A stretch of 64,000 nt of DNA from Oryzias latipes (GCF_002234675.1 NC_019877.2:4309041-4373040), one strand, 5' to 3'. Shown: positions 32,220-46,200, counted from the first letter of the stretch. Notes: a model not told the origin generated them from the letters alone. Translations and numbers: made by a program.

Positions 32220-35200
32220 TCAGAACACCCAGCTGACCGGGACCCACTGATGCTCCATCGTCAGCTTCTCCAGTGCCGACCGCAGACCGCGAAACGCCGT
32301 TTCCAGACCGTCGTTCACAATGCAAAGGTCGAAGTAATGTCCGTAAGCTCTCTTAATGCGCTCGCTCTCGTCCACTGTCCTCTTTAGCTCAGAGTCCTGT
32401 AAGGAGTAGTTGGAAGAAAAACATTTAAAAAAAGGCAAATATTCATTCATTCATTTTCTATTCCGTTTTCTCCCTTTCGGGGTCACGGGGCTCCTGGAGC
32501 CTATCCCGGCCACTTGTGGGCGAAGGCAGGGTATGCCCTGGAAAGGTCGCCATTCTGTCGCAGGGTAGAGTGTCCACAATCACACACCCATTCACTCTCA
32601 CACCTATGGACAATTTAGAGTTGCCAATTAACCTATGAAGCATGTTTTTGGACGGTGGGAGGAAGCCGGAGTTCCCGGAGAAAACCCACGCATACACGGG
32701 GAGAACATGCAAACTCCACACAGAAAAGTCCCCCATTGATGTTCTGGTTCATGTCCCCCAGCCGGGACTTGAACTGGGGATTGATTTTAAGATTCTTTTA
32801 ATAGTTTTTTAGACTGTCCATGGCCTTGGTCCTTCTTTTATATCAGACTTGCTTTTAGCTTACGGAACTTCCAGAGCCCTTAGATCCTCAGGCGCAGGCC
32901 TGCTGATGGTCCCTAGAGTCGAGACAAAAATCCATGGCGAGGCCTCATTCAGACACTACGGACCTCGTCTGTGGAACAGCCTGCCTGAGGATGTGAGGGC
33001 CTCATCCACTGTTGAGGTTTTTAAAAAGAAACTAAAGACTTATCTATTTAACTTAGCTTTTAATTAGATGTTATATGTAGTATCTTTACTCTTATATTTT
33101 ATATGCTATTTTAGAAAATATTTATTTGTTTAATGTCTTTTAGTCCTTTTATATCTTAACTTATTCTAACTTATATTTTAGACTTTTTTAGGCACTAAAT
33201 CATCTTATTTTATTTTATTTTAATTAATTTTTGCATATCTTACCTGTTGACATATTTTAACTCTCTTATTTTATTACTTTTACATTTTAGACTGTTTACG
33301 AGTGTTTTCTCACCCTTGGCCGGGGTGATAGTGTTCGGGCTCCCAGAGATTCTGGCCATGCTTGCCCTCTGGCATCTCTTGTTCCGGCTCCCCGTGCTGC
33401 CGGGCCTGGTACGCCCATATTTGGTGCTCTGGGCCTGGGGTTGGGGGTCTCAGGGGTGTTGGGTGCTGGGGATGAGTCGTGCTTGTGTTGCATACATGCT
33501 GACACCCCGGCCAACAGGAGGACAGGGCGGACGGCGCCTTCTGGGTTCTCTTTTCTTAAGCTCTGTCATTTCTCTTTTACTTGTGCTTGTTTTTGTGTGT
33601 TTTATTATTAGTGGCTTATTTAATGATTTTATTTCATATGTGGTTTGTTTTTATTGTATTCTTGTTTGTTTTTTATGGAAAGCACTTTGAGCTTCCTGTT
33701 TGACATGAAAGGTGCTTCATAAATAAAATTAATTTGAATTTGAATTTGGGGGCCTTCTTGCTGTAAGGCAAGAGCGCTAACCACTGTGCACCGTGCAGCC
33801 CTACTTGGGCAAACAAGGCAAATAATGAAAAAGATAATTGTTTGACTTGGTATTTGAAATTCATCAACAATGCAGATATATTTCACCAACCCTCACAGTA
33901 ACTTATGCAGCAGCTTTTTTTAACCAGTTTGCTTAAAATCATTACCAATCTGAGTTCAAACCTTTTCTGCAAACTTTTATCATTGAATGTTTAAAAAACT
34001 TTCTGAAATATTTAATTTGAACTGCAGTTTACATCCTTATCCTCTAAAATATCAGGTTTTTGCATTGAAATGACTAAATATGGACTTATCATTTAGAGGT
34101 CACAGGGTTTCATGTCACTGAATAACTGAAGATATTCCCAAACTTAACGATTACAAATGCTTGCAAAAAACATTCAAATAAAATCCTAAACAAGAACTGA
34201 AAACTATTTTTTTTTATCTATAGAGCAAAAATGATCTTTTCAAATGAAATCCAAAAGTTGAAAAGCCCAGATATATTTTTAAATAAATTGTGATGTAACT
34301 TCTCTGCTTTTCGAGATATTTTTTTCTAACATTTATTAGTGATATTTGTGGGTTTTTCTTTTTTTTTTTGTTTTTCGATACATTTTTTCCCCGTCTTTTG
34401 CTACAATTTTTTAGGACCACAACCGTTGCAGTCTTAAAGGAAGAGGATAAGGACACGTTTACAACTTGCATTACTGAACACACTGGTTCACTCTATGAGA
34501 GTAATGATATTAAGGATTTCTGTGGAGTTTGTTTTAACAATAATGAGTACTTGTGATGTTTTTGGTATTATTTATGATGTGTTACTGAAAAATTAACAAT
34601 GTATGTCTGGGTTGTTTTCGTGTACTTTATTGACGGTCCCTGCCTGCATCTGCAGCTTTATGTCAAGGCAAACCTCAAAGCTTAGAACAAGCGAGTCCAA
34701 ATGTCTAAAAACTTCGGCTGTAACTAATTTTCTGCATCACCACTAATAAAAATAAACAGTTCATAGCGCATAAAGTAAATGTCTAGGGCACGGACACATT
34801 TATACTTTAAACAAACTTTATACAAACTGTTTGATTCAGCTTCCACTGTCAGAAACACGCTCACCGTTAACTGCTTGGTGATCACTCCCGACTCAATTGC
34901 TGATCGATTCATTGCTTTGAGGACTTCAAAGTCTGGAGCTTCTATGAACACCACGTAAGGCAGAAACTCTGATGTCCGCAGGATCTTAAGAGCCTCAGAG
35001 GAACACAGACACAACAAGGAGGAACTCATACAACCGCACCACCAACAACTTTAAGCAATTAGAAAGTGACCTCATCTTAAAATCATTATCCATTTAGAGC
35101 AAGTTTCTACCTGTGGGTTCACATCCAGGATGCAGATCTTTCCAGTTTCTATGACCTCATGTATGGAGTTGATCTTGGTGCCGTACAGGTTTCCGTCGTA

Positions 35201-38200
35201 CTCGCCGTGCTCCAAGAAACGCCCATTTCTGATGTCGCACTCCATTTCGCTGCGGGTCATAAAGGAGTACATCTGACCGTCCCTCTCATCCACCTTTGGT
35301 TTCCTGGACGTGACTGTTAGACCAAGACAAAGACCTTCACCCAAAACGTTCTCAGAAAGCCAGAAAAGTCATACCTGTAATAATGTGGTGCATAATAAAA
35401 GTACAAAATCTGAAAAATAATCAATCCTAACCTAAGAGCTTTTGTAATATTGTCCCATTTTACAACTAAAGTTATGTTCTCAGATGGTTTCAAAACACAT
35501 CACAGGTTTGCTTTCTGATGCTACGATTCTTCCTGTGTATCACATTTCCCATTTAGGAAGCATATTGCATTAATATTTTTAACAAAAGATCTATAATGTT
35601 AAATTATCTGATCACAAAAAAACAAAATACCCCACAAAGACTACATAAAGTGTTTCTTTCCAAGTTTTTTCTTTCAGATTTTCAAAAATTGATCTTTTTT
35701 ACTTGTAAATGTAACTTTGTATATTAGCTTTGATTAAAGGTTGGTTAAATTAAGCTCTTGTGTGTGGATATGCTTACGATTGACTGGCTCAAAAGGAATC
35801 AAAGGTGTCTACATAAACTAAAAAGTATTTTTTCTGTGGTTTTTCTCAAATAAAGCGTTATATTGATCAAAACTTGCAATAAAGCCACAAGAACAGCTCT
35901 GCAGGAGTCAGGAAATGCTGCACTCACAGGGAATGGTGGTGCCGTATCGCAGCGTATCCGACACCAGCAGCTTATTCTTCAGACTCCGGCGACCCACACC
36001 CTGTGCTCCAATCAGAACCAGGGTCTTCCTCCTGAAGGGGGGAACTTTGGCGACTTCCTCATAGATCCGCAACTCGTGTCGATCAAACTCTAAAAACCCA
36101 ATATTTATATTCACCAACAGGCCAAAAATCTATAAGTTTAGATAGTTAAAAGTTGAAATGATCGATGAAAACACTGACTTTTTTACCTGCATTTTTAGTG
36201 GTTAAATACATCATCTTCTTTTTCTTCTTTCCACCCATTCCAGCACACAGAGGACCTGAAACAGATATCCAAATCCGCCAACCCTTCATCACTTTAGCCA
36301 CCAAATACTTAATAAAATGCCAAATGATTTAATTTGGTAAGAAAATAAAATCCCTGGTTTAGTCATAAATGTATATAAACCACTAGGTGACACTGTGCAC
36401 CTGCTGAGCCTGAGCAGCTACTCTGTTGCTGGAACACCTGTGACTCTGAGAGCTCTCTGTGCCCAATAACATTATATTTATTCGTAAAATTATTAATGTA
36501 ATCATTTAGACACCAGAGGAGGTAAAAGGTTGTAATTTTGATAATAAAAAATAGAATCTTTTGAATATTTTATCTCATTTAGACCCACAATCAATTCTAT
36601 TCTGACCACGCGCTCATGTATGCACACAACGTGCCATCAGCCAGATGACTCCTTGCTGTGCTCCAAGGGCAGTACAGTTGGCCTGTCATCCTCCTCTCCT
36701 CCACATCTGAAGGGCATGAAGCTGGCCATGACTCACCACCTGTTTAGCAGCTGAGGATAAATCTAAACACATAAAGCTGCTTTCACTCCGTGTCACATCA
36801 GCTGGGATATCATTATTGATCAAGTTTTTGTTTATGAGGGCTATACCGCCTCTCCTCAATCAATGATCCCTCTGTGGAAGGGTGGCTGGTGAATGTCATG
36901 CCCTACGGAGTTGTAACAGGCAGATTGATCTGGTCCGTGATGCTTTCACCAGCTCCTTCACTCACACGACAGAGGAGCGAGCAGGCAAGGTGAGCGGAAG
37001 ATGAGCGGCCAAATGCGATGCTTGGATACGAAGAGAAACAGATGCTGCTGTTGCCAAGCTGCTTGTGCAGCTAGGAGCCCATGCCCAATCTGCATAGGAA
37101 GGCGTGTTTCTCTGCTCTGCCACTAAAAGGGGTACCTGAGGTGGCGAGCTCCAGGTCCCTCTTCACAAATGCTTTTCTCTTCTCCTCGAGGAGCTGGCTG
37201 GGAATGAGGCCGGCGCTGCCTCCTTCCAAATGACATGCCTGTCGAACAAATCCATGCATCATAAGAACACTTTTCGAACCAAAACGCACAGAAAAACAGA
37301 CAGTTCAAGAAATGAAAAGAGCTGCACCAATCGCTGACCTGCCACCAGTTTGGGTCCTCCTGATTGAAGATCTGCAGAATGTCTCCGCTGCTGAAGCTTA
37401 GCCCCGCCTCCTTGCAGGGAATCAGGTTATCGTGACTTGGGTCATAATCGAAGTGACACTTCACGAAGGCCTAAAAAAAATGCAAAAAAACATTGAAGCA
37501 GTCCATTATAAACGAGGCCGTTGGTGTGATGAGCGTCTGAACTGAAGTGACAGGATTGTGTGGATAATCTTCTGTCAGCAGAAAATGGCCTTTCCCGCTA
37601 AAAGTAAACTTTCTGTTTTTATCGCAGATTCCTAACAACTGTGGATTAAGAGGACAGAACCTAAGAGAAGAAACACTGAGAACGACAGAGGGAAGACACA
37701 AAATCCGTAGTCATGGCAACCACCCCCTTCTGAATGCACAGAATGAATGTAAAAATAAAAAGCCCAGCATCTGTCCCTGTGCTGCATTTCTCCCTCCTGT
37801 AATGAAGAAAAGACTCAAATGCAAACGCAACGAGTCTCCGCAAAAAAAAGAAAAACGAGATGTCAGTCATATCACCGGCTATCACAGGAAGTATTGATTA
37901 ATAAAATGTCTCTTGTAGTTACATTTAGAACCCATTAGTAGAGATGTGGCAGTTTAGAATTGGGTGTGCCAGAAAAAAAAAAACGCTTCCCTATGTGGTT
38001 GCAGGTTTCAAATATTATCTTTTTTTTTTAAAGAAAGAGAAAAAAATCTACTTCTACTCCAGATTTCCCAGCTTCAGTCTGGAGATCTCAACGCATATGA
38101 CTTAATTTCGGAAATTAAGCTGCTGCTTCCGAGAATCCTTGAGGCTTTGATCTGAAGATAAAGGGAACTTAAGCGGCTCTACGGGGCAAAAAACCCAGAA

Positions 38201-41200
38201 TTGTTGGAAGTAACCTGAGCAGTGCTTTGGTAAATTCTCTCCTTGCATTTTGCTCCAATGCATTTCTTTATATCTTGTTCTTTAAAATGTCATTGTAATA
38301 TGAAAAGATGCTTTTTTTTCTTCTCTTAATTGTGTATGTTCTGTCATTGATGTCTTTTTCTTTTAGATTGTAGTGATTTACTTTACTTTCTAGTTTTTGT
38401 TTCCCTTTTTTGTCTTTGGTGTTTTATCCTGTCGTCTTTTTGCTTTACTTCTATGGATTGATGTTTGGCACATAACAAAACTACTTTCCTCTCTTTTAAA
38501 AATGTTAATTGCTTTAGTTGAGTTACTTTGTTTTTTTTTCAAAGGAAAATTGTGTTTTGTGTTTTTAACATGTTCTTATGGCATTTTCTGATGACGCAGG
38601 AACAGATATAAAGAAAATCAAGCTTAAAAATGGCTTTTCTGAGTACTTCTTTTTTCAATCACTGTGAATCAGGAGCAGACAAAAAAAATGCAGTTTTAAA
38701 AAGATTGTGCTTTTAGTGTAAAAGAAAAAAGCTCTCTGCTGCGCTCCATACTGGTAACTAGCTCCAACATTGCTCACCATTTTTGTTCCACCAGTAATGT
38801 GGGGTTGGGGGTGTGAGGGGCTGTAAGCTAGCGGAGAGAGGGAGGGAGAGAAGGGCGGCGTTGCTAACGTGCTACTGCCACTTTGCAGAAACAAGGTCCT
38901 AGAAAACAACACTGGTTTTTTACATTTTGGCTAAAAACGACATGAACATAATTTGAAAAAAAAAAGGAATCACTTGGAACGCTTCTAAAATTGTTCAACC
39001 AATGATCAGAGTCTTTAAAGATATCTTTTTTAAGGGATTATATAAAATAATTATTTAAAAAAAGTTGCTGCTAGAGTTGTCCAAGCATCACAGATATTTG
39101 CAGTTGTTACCCTTTGTTGTTGCTAACAAAAAAGTCCCAACAGGAACTTGTGTGGTGAGCAGAACGTGGGATCTTTCTGCATCTTTGCTAAAGACTGAGC
39201 AATTAAAAATAAGCCAACAAACTGCAGTGAAAATGTCTTCTGTGCATTAAGGCCAAAAAGACAACGTCATCTAAAAAGTCTGGCTGCAGAATTAGATAAA
39301 TAACGATTCTTGGTTGAGCAAACGGCCTGTCAGGTGGGTGCCAGACAGTAAGTGGTACTCATTGATGGAAATGCCAATAGGCTTTTAAGCGTATTAAAAC
39401 TTTAAGCAGTATTGATTCCTGGAGGCAGGCTAACCTGTCGTGGCGTGTGAGGCTCCTGGTAACTGGGAAGAATCTTCAGCACCACACTGCCGCTCGCCTC
39501 CTTCAGCATCTCCTGCAGCACCTTGGGGTCGTTTCCCACCTCCTTCCCGTTTACCTCCTTAATGATGTCGCCCACATGAAGCAGACCTTGCTGGTCGATC
39601 ATGCCACCATGAAGGATCCTGGCGATCACCAGCTCGCCATTCTCTACGCGAAAAGTCACTCCCTGTGGCAAAGAAATGGAGAACTGCACTGTTATGGATG
39701 TTAGTTAACAGAGCAAAGGAAGCGTCTGTTCTATTAGTTGTAGAAAAAAATGAAAAAACAGATTTTAGGGCGGGACTTTTTTTGCATCCATATCCCAATT
39801 GTCAATTTTGGAACTATTTGTTACACTCTAGTGCTACATTGTCTTAAATGCTGCTCTAATCCACAAAATTATCATTCCAGGTTGTACTTTTTTAATTTAC
39901 ACAGCTAAGTTGAATGTGTTCAATCAAAATAATTGTGCTTTTTTTTAAAGCTCCACCTAAACTTACTAATCAAATCTAAATCGAGTAAATATAAAATTGA
40001 ACATTTTGACCCACAACACTAATCTATTTAAAATTTAAAACCCATTTAAAAGTATTGAATTTTTAATACATCCAAACAGGATAATATTTTTAAACATATC
40101 AGCTGATGCAAAAAACTAAGGTTCAACTAAAAAAAACAACTTTGGAATTTAGCAGAAAAGACGGTAGTTAACTCCTTCATGCCTGAATTCCTTTTTAGTG
40201 TTTTTTTTCTGTTCAAGTCCCAGCGAAACTAAATTGAATCCACTTGAGGCTGAAACATAATTTCAGTTCAACTCAGTAAAAAAAAAAATGTTTTGATAGA
40301 AAAATTAACATCTTTGTACCACAGCCTTTCTCTGTTTAACACTCTGGCTAAAGGAGCAGTCACATCCAGTGAGGCCTTCTGCCTTTGTCTCAACTGCCCT
40401 ATATGGGTGGATACGGGCTGTCTGGGGATGAAAAATGGGCAAGCATGTACGCGGCTCGCACAAATTTTTTCTATGGGCATGCTGCGAGTGACAAAGTGAA
40501 TACTCAAACAACACATAAGTAAAGGGGAAGTAGATGAGGAGCAGGCGTGTCGTACAGACTCCACACCTCCAAGTGAGTGATAAGTGGGCGCTCCTTGCAT
40601 GCCACTAGTCTGTTAGAAATGCGGAAATTAGACAATCGCAGAGTGTAGTTAGAGTGAGCCTCCTGCAGGCTCTTACATGTCATGTGTACATCAAGTGTGT
40701 GCAGCGTTTGCGTGGAATCACTACTCATCCCTTACTAATAACTAGTGCGGCGTAAGGCCACCGCACAACAGCATCGCCCATAGGTCACAAGTGCGTTTAT
40801 GTGACATTCTCCTTAAGAATATTTCATAATGCACTTGGAATTTACCAGAAAAAATGTATCAAAGCAAAGAAAAGAAGGTAGTTGTGTTCCAAGGAGACTG
40901 CATTGAATCCATTCAAGGTTGAAACATTAATTCAGTCATGGACATTATGGATGTATTGTCAAGGCACATCAAGGTTTGCAAATAATACCAATATCCCCAC
41001 ATATCACTAATTTTGAGAGCATGAACAGAACACTGTTCTTCTGTGCCTCTGCGGTATATCAAACAAAGGAATAATTGAATCTTTTTCTGCTGAGCTGTAT
41101 TATGGTCATCTGAAGAATATAATCTGTCCAGTTTGCAGTGCAGTTTATTCCAACCATGGCGTTAACCTGCAGATCTACACCAAGTAGACTCACCAAGTGC

Positions 41201-44200
41201 TCACCGGACACTTTACGGATTCCCACCATTCTGACTGCATCTGGGGGAACGGGCTGATTGTTGAGGGCTGGATCCATGAAGGAGCAGGGGCTGGGAGGAG
41301 GGGTCTCGTAGTTTTTTGATGCCACAGAATCATGGGTCTCCAGGAGAGACTGTCGAGGAAAATAATGATCCAATTATGTTAAAAGTTCTGTAATTCTGAA
41401 CTATTTCTTAATTGCAGCTATGAAGGAATAACCACAAAAACAGTCAGTGGTTTGGTCAATACAAGAAGAGATGGGAGCAGTGATCTTCAAACCTGGAAGT
41501 GAGGCTCCTTCAGGATGCGAACAAGCTCCTCTGCGACCTGGTTTCTCTGTGTGAGCGGGCTGAGCTCCTTGAGGATATCCTGGACCAACTCCACGTTGTT
41601 CTCGCTCACAGCCTCCAGCTTGGGTTCCTCAAACCTCTCGTGCGCCTTGTTTTTTAATAAATACAAAAACAGGCATTACACCTTGGGTTGACGCTCTCTG
41701 CGCATGATGTAAAACTTCACTTGCTTTTATATTGACTGAGAAAAAAATGTTGGAACTGTCCGTTCCCTACATTGCGGGTTCTCAGTGAGCAGTAAATGCT
41801 CCCTGTGAAGATCAAAGATAAATGTATCCTGACTTTTCCAGGCCAATTAAATCCTTCAAGTAACCCAGACAACAAGAACAAATAAAAGCAACAACCTGAA
41901 ATAAAGACAGAGTAAGGAGCAAGATGAAAAAAAAAGTCAGTTTTCTTCTCCAAGAAAATATAAAAACTGTAAAATAATAGAATCCTCTTGTGAAACACGG
42001 TGGTGGAGCTATTATACTACCGACTTATATTGATGCAACTGCCACTAAAAACATTTTTCATGCTGATGAAAGATGAAACAAGTATATGTCATTGTTGCAT
42101 CTTTAAAACCATCTTTTGTGGGGGGTTTTATTCCTGAAATCTTTCAATTAGTCAAACTGATGAACAAAATTTGATCTGATGGAGGTTTATGTCCTGCTTA
42201 GTGTTACGCAAATGCATAATGACCAAGGTGTTGTACCAACATTTCACTGGTGTCTGTTAAATCTCTGTTGAAATGGTTCCAGATGACCTTGGTTGTGAAC
42301 TTGGGCTTCACAATCAAAAAAATGTAAAATGAATGAAACTTATCAGCATCTAATGATTAAATGAAAAATTACACATCACTGTATATAAAAAACTGATTAT
42401 AAAGTATTGGCCTATAAATGACCTTTATCAAACTTTAATATCTATTAAAAGCCCTCAAGGTCCTCTTTCTACATCTTACATTCTTTTTAAAGTAGGATGA
42501 GACGGAAAAATAAGGATTTTGGCCAATTGGGACCAGAGGAGAAAGAATCGAACTGGCAAAAAGACGAGCCGCTCTCACAATCAAGTTGCTGTTCAGTGAT
42601 TTAGAGGACATCCATCTGCAAATGCAAAGACACCAAGCTAACTTTAAACCACAGATAATCAAGGGATTTGCTTAAATGCATCGTTCTTTAACAAACCAGC
42701 AGGTCTACATGGCATGTTATCTCACTCATCCTTGTTTCATCCCCACACCAGAGTAAACCTTGTTTGGCGCTTATAGATTCATCCAGGGGTCAAGGGGAAA
42801 CGAGCATCTTGGAAAGCCTTTTCATACCCTTCAGCCAAGCTGCATCAGCAGATTAATCTTTTATGAGAGAGCGCTCATCAATGCTCCACTAACGCCAGGC
42901 GCTCTCCCTGACATACAAAGACGATGGCCATGCTTTTCTATGCAGCAGGAAGAAAAATGTTCCTAAAACTAGAGACAGAAGAAAGGGGGATTTAAAGTCA
43001 AATGAAAATGCAAAAGAAGGTAATAATAGAGATTTTTTTAAAGCTAAATTATTATTGATGCTGCTCAGAATTTTATGCAACTTTGAAGCATCATGTGGCA
43101 ACAAACCAACGCAGAGCAAGTAAGCCGAGCAGAAGAACTTCTTTTTTGCAGCACTTCAGCGCAAACATGTAGAGTTTCCCTCCCCTCTTCTTGCAGTGAA
43201 AAAAAAAAAAAGTCCCAATTCTGTTTGCAAGCCATGAGACTGTGCCTCCCTTTGAACAGCCAAGAAAAATATAGGACATAGAGGGAAGAAACTCTGACAG
43301 GGCTGTCTCGCTCGGCTTGCTTCTATTTCTCTTCAAAAAGCTACAGCACAGCCCTGAACAGCACACTACCCTTCAGGTAAATACCCTAGTTGAGACTGCT
43401 TTCCCATGGATTTCTTTCTTTTTTTTTTAGTCCATAGGAATAAAAAAAACACTAAGAGATCTCTGGGTTTGTTTAAAAATTCTGTTTTAAAACAAACTTT
43501 TTCAAAACCATATAGGTCAAAATCATATCAAAAGGACAACTAAGCCGCAGGAGAAATCTTTACGGGTTTTGAGTTTTGCATGTATATCATGACATAAAAA
43601 GACTGTGCCTTTTAATGAGTATTTTTACCATAAAATAACAGCGTAAAGCAGGTCTGCTGAAATTAAAATGAATCCGACACGAACATTTTTACAGCATGCA
43701 CAGGTCTCCATCATGCAAATGTCTCAAATCTCAGTGAAAAGACGGGAATTTGTTCTGGATTATGTCTCTGTGGGAAGGCAGCTCAGGCTCACAGCAATTT
43801 TGATGCCAAGTTTTAATATATAAAAACATCTGTGGAAAAATACTCACGCTGCTGACATCCCCTAATGTTGTGACAGGCACAGAAATGAGAATTTAAAAAC
43901 AAGATCAGCCACAGCATTAGACCCACCATCAGGGGCTTCTTTACTGCAGTTAAATTATCTGCAGAAGGACCTCATGGTTCTCACTTTGGCATCAATCATC
44001 GAAACATTCAGAACTTGGAGCTGCATTTCTGAAATTAGCATTTTTCTGGAAAGAAAGGGGCCTTAAAAGTCCCACTCCGATCATCTTTTGATCTGTTTCG
44101 AAGTCCAGTGGTCTTTTATTTACGATTATGCCATTTTTAGGCAAAATCAAATAACTCTTATTGGCATGGAGCAACCCGCCCCCCTTCCCATCCCCATTGC

Positions 44201-45645
44201 TGAGAGCTCAGAGCAAAGACTTTGTGGTCCGCCCAGTGTATTTTCTACGTCACAAATAAGCCTTTTTCAAAGCTCCCTTTTTGTTGTCTGCTCCTGATTC
44301 ACAATGATTTATATAAAGATGCACTCAGAAATGTGTGTCCTCCATCAGAAAAACGCTACAAGAACATGTTAATAACAAAAACATACATGCCATCAGAGTG
44401 GGTCTTTAAATGCTTGTAAACGTGTGGCATAAATTAAAAGTTCAATCAGAACAACAACAAAAAATACAATTGGGAAGGAAATTACAGTTTGATCATTTTG
44501 TTTCTCCACAGTTGCTGCAGTGGAAATAATAATAATCTGAAGACAGGAGAGTAAATTTAAACATGCTGCCCACTGAAGCATTTTCTTCGACCAATAAATT
44601 GATTCCTGTCTCACACTTGAACACCATGACAGAGGACAGAAACCAAACAAATTTGACATCTTGTGATTACAGCTCAGCTAAATTGAGCGTGGAACTGATT
44701 ATTAGGAGACAAGCCCACTCCACAGCCCCCACATGGAAACAGCAGCCTCCTCAGACAGGAGGGTGCACCACGACACAAAATCAGTTACAACCGGCCCAGT
44801 GGTTGCCTGTAGATTTCCAAGTATCTACTTAATATCTACTGCCTTAAGAAAAAGTTTGTGCAGAACATCATGGCGTCGTAAAAATTTGTAGTGAGCGTGG
44901 CAAATGTACGCAGACTGTGTGGTTCTCATTAACTGTATATGAGAATTGGTGAGTGTGACGTCAGACACAGAAAATGGCTCCAATCAAATTAAGTCAGTTC
45001 TGTTGCCGTTTATTCAAGATACAGATGTCACCATGTTGGAGCAAGACATCGTCAGTAAGCAGTGACAGGTCCAAGTCAGTCTGAGTCGTTGCTTCAATGG
45101 CAACAACTCTCAACAATCAGGAGTGAGCTTGTTGGAAAGCCCCACCCTAACAATTAAGAGCAGGCTCAGGAGAATCTGTCAATCAAAGTTTTGAATGTTG
45201 GCCGTGGGGGCCACCTACTTTTATTGAGTCCTCTGATTGGCCAGTTTATAACTTGAATAACATGCACAAAGCATATTTTACTGTGATGGCACACGGCTGC
45301 AGCTTAGCACACTTCAATTCTTCACCAATGCAAATCTGAATGATCAAATTAAAACTTAAATAGAAATCTAAAGCATATATTTACACTTTCAAATAGTATT
45401 TAACTGCAGTGCTTTTCTGCTAGGTTTTAATGGAGCAATGTTAGTAGAAGTGAAGACATTAAACAACAGGCTCTTTAATCCACTTAAATGTGTTTTTCCA
45501 TCACTCACTGAACTGTGCAGACTTGGGTATGTAGCAGCTCTCACCACTGGGCTCTCCATGATTCCTTTCAGGAAGATCAGGTCTAGGTCATTGGCAGTTG
45601 TTGAGCTTGTGCTGTCACTCAGCGTGTCCAGGGCCTGATGCATTG
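32220..45645 (-). CDS. mpp2: MAGUK p55 scaffold protein MPP2 (5' end incomplete)
   Basis: Eleven exons found: 45545-45645, 41493-41645, 41194-41349, 39435-39662, 37339-37470, 37136-37238, 36187-36255, 35928-36089, 35111-35313, 34865-34993, 32220-32396, about 536 residues. Order: an N-terminal part with [14 protein letters not shown]27 ([13 protein letters not shown]), PDZ (GVTFR binding loop, [12 protein letters not shown]), SH3 ([11 protein letters not shown] to [14 protein letters not shown]), a polylysine hook ([20 protein letters not shown]), a guanylate-kinase-like domain with the MAGUK loop [13 protein letters not shown], and the terminus [13 protein letters not shown]3 and GK match MPP2 better than other p55 members. 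MPP2 scaffolds membrane proteins and SynCAM-type adhesion complexes in neurons. Exon 45545-45645 opens with two bases completing an upstream codon, so a 5' exon is missing. A short exon for the conserved VRSLAK-type link, between 41646 and 45544, was also not found. Confidence 0.93.
32446..33805 (+). mobile_element. Dispersed fish repeat split by a LINE 3' end
   Basis: The left half (32446-32776) carries GGGGTCACGGGGCTCCTGGA and AACATGCAAACTCCACACAG. The right half (33745-33805) carries CTTCTTGCTGTAAGGCAAGA and GCTAACCACTGTGCACCGTG. These are consecutive parts of one common repeat interrupted by 32777-33744. A reverse-oriented copy of the left part is at 60820-60946. Confidence 0.65.
32777..33744 (+). 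mobile_element. 5'-truncated LINE insertion
   Basis: The plus-strand frame 32849-33067 ends with the LINE C-terminal signature [17 protein letters not shown], then [12 protein letters not shown]-rich 3' UTR and a tail with GCACTTTGAGCTTCCTG and AATAAAATTAATTTGAATTTG follow. Only the 3' end was copied, as is usual for target-primed reverse transcription. It sits in an mpp2 intron in the opposite orientation. Confidence 0.75.
38640..38905 (-). mobile_element. TTAA-family element, reverse copy in an mpp2 intron
   Basis: The reverse complement matches the 252-723 copy, including CTAGCTTACAGCCCCTCACA and AACAAAAATGGTGA and the GATTCACA block. It therefore belongs to the longer subfamily. The right terminus is not clear. 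Confidence 0.6.
40370..40800. repeat. Dispersed repeat family related to 51.0-51.4 and 56.6-57.1 kb
   Basis: GGTGGATACGGGCTGTCTGG recurs inverted near 51325-51350. GCGCTCCTTGCATG with TGTTAGAAATGCGGAAAT recurs inverted near 56945-56985. There is no coding capacity. Probably an old MITE family. Confidence 0.55.
44063..44409 (+). mobile_element. TTAA-ended transposon, copy 2
   Basis: It begins TTAAAAGTCCCACTCC and ends GAGTGGGTCTTTAA. About 347 bp, in an mpp2 intron. Confidence 0.72.
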
Positions 45646-45977
45646 CTAAAATAACACACACGCACACAAAAAACACAAAACAAAGACAGAAAAATGCTGT
45701 TTATTTATCTGGATGCTCCTTTTGAACCTGTGTTTTTGCTGCTGGGAACCACTAGAGCTTATCTCAAAAGACAACAGGGATTCATGCAGGACATTTTCAG
45801 AGAGAATGACAGAAGGTTGAAGGAAGAGTGAGAATGAGGAAGAGGAAGGCGACATGGGAGATGCCTCACATCCTTTCCCAAGCAATTTCACCTCTGTCAG
45901 TCTCCCTGCCCATAAGTCAGCCAGACGGGACGGTATCTCTCTGCAACAACTCCTTCACTGCTGCACTCAGACATGTT

Positions 45978-46002
45978 CACACACACACACACACACACAC
46001 AC
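45978..46002. repeat. (CA)n microsatellite
   Basis: Twelve or so uninterrupted CA units. Confidence 0.9.
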
Positions 46003-46084
46003 GCAAACCAAGGCAACAGCTGCTGAAGTCGATTACAGACCATTTGGATGTTTTTCTCAGCATTTTTTACCTGGAAAACATGGT

Positions 46085-46200
46085 ATCCAAACTCCCAAAA
46101 TGGTAAATGGCGTAACTTTTATAGAGCGCTTTACTACCTTCCTTGAAGGCTCAAAGCACTTTACAGTCACAGCCCCATTTAACCCCATGGCCGCACAACA
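46085..46200. repeat. Dispersed fish repeat fragment
   Basis: TGGTAAATGGCGTAAC, TATAGAGCGCTTTACTACC and CAAAGCACTTTACAGTCACA belong to a common fish repeat tail, recognised from memory. Confidence 0.5.

Noticed and set aside
33247-33690. 147-codon plus-strand frame
   Set aside because: It lies in the 3' untranslated part of a LINE insertion, downstream of the true C-terminal frame.
42241-42270. 18-nt AG...GT-bounded segment as the missing mpp2 microexon
   Set aside because: Length fits but the encoded residues do not resemble the conserved link and the donor is weak.
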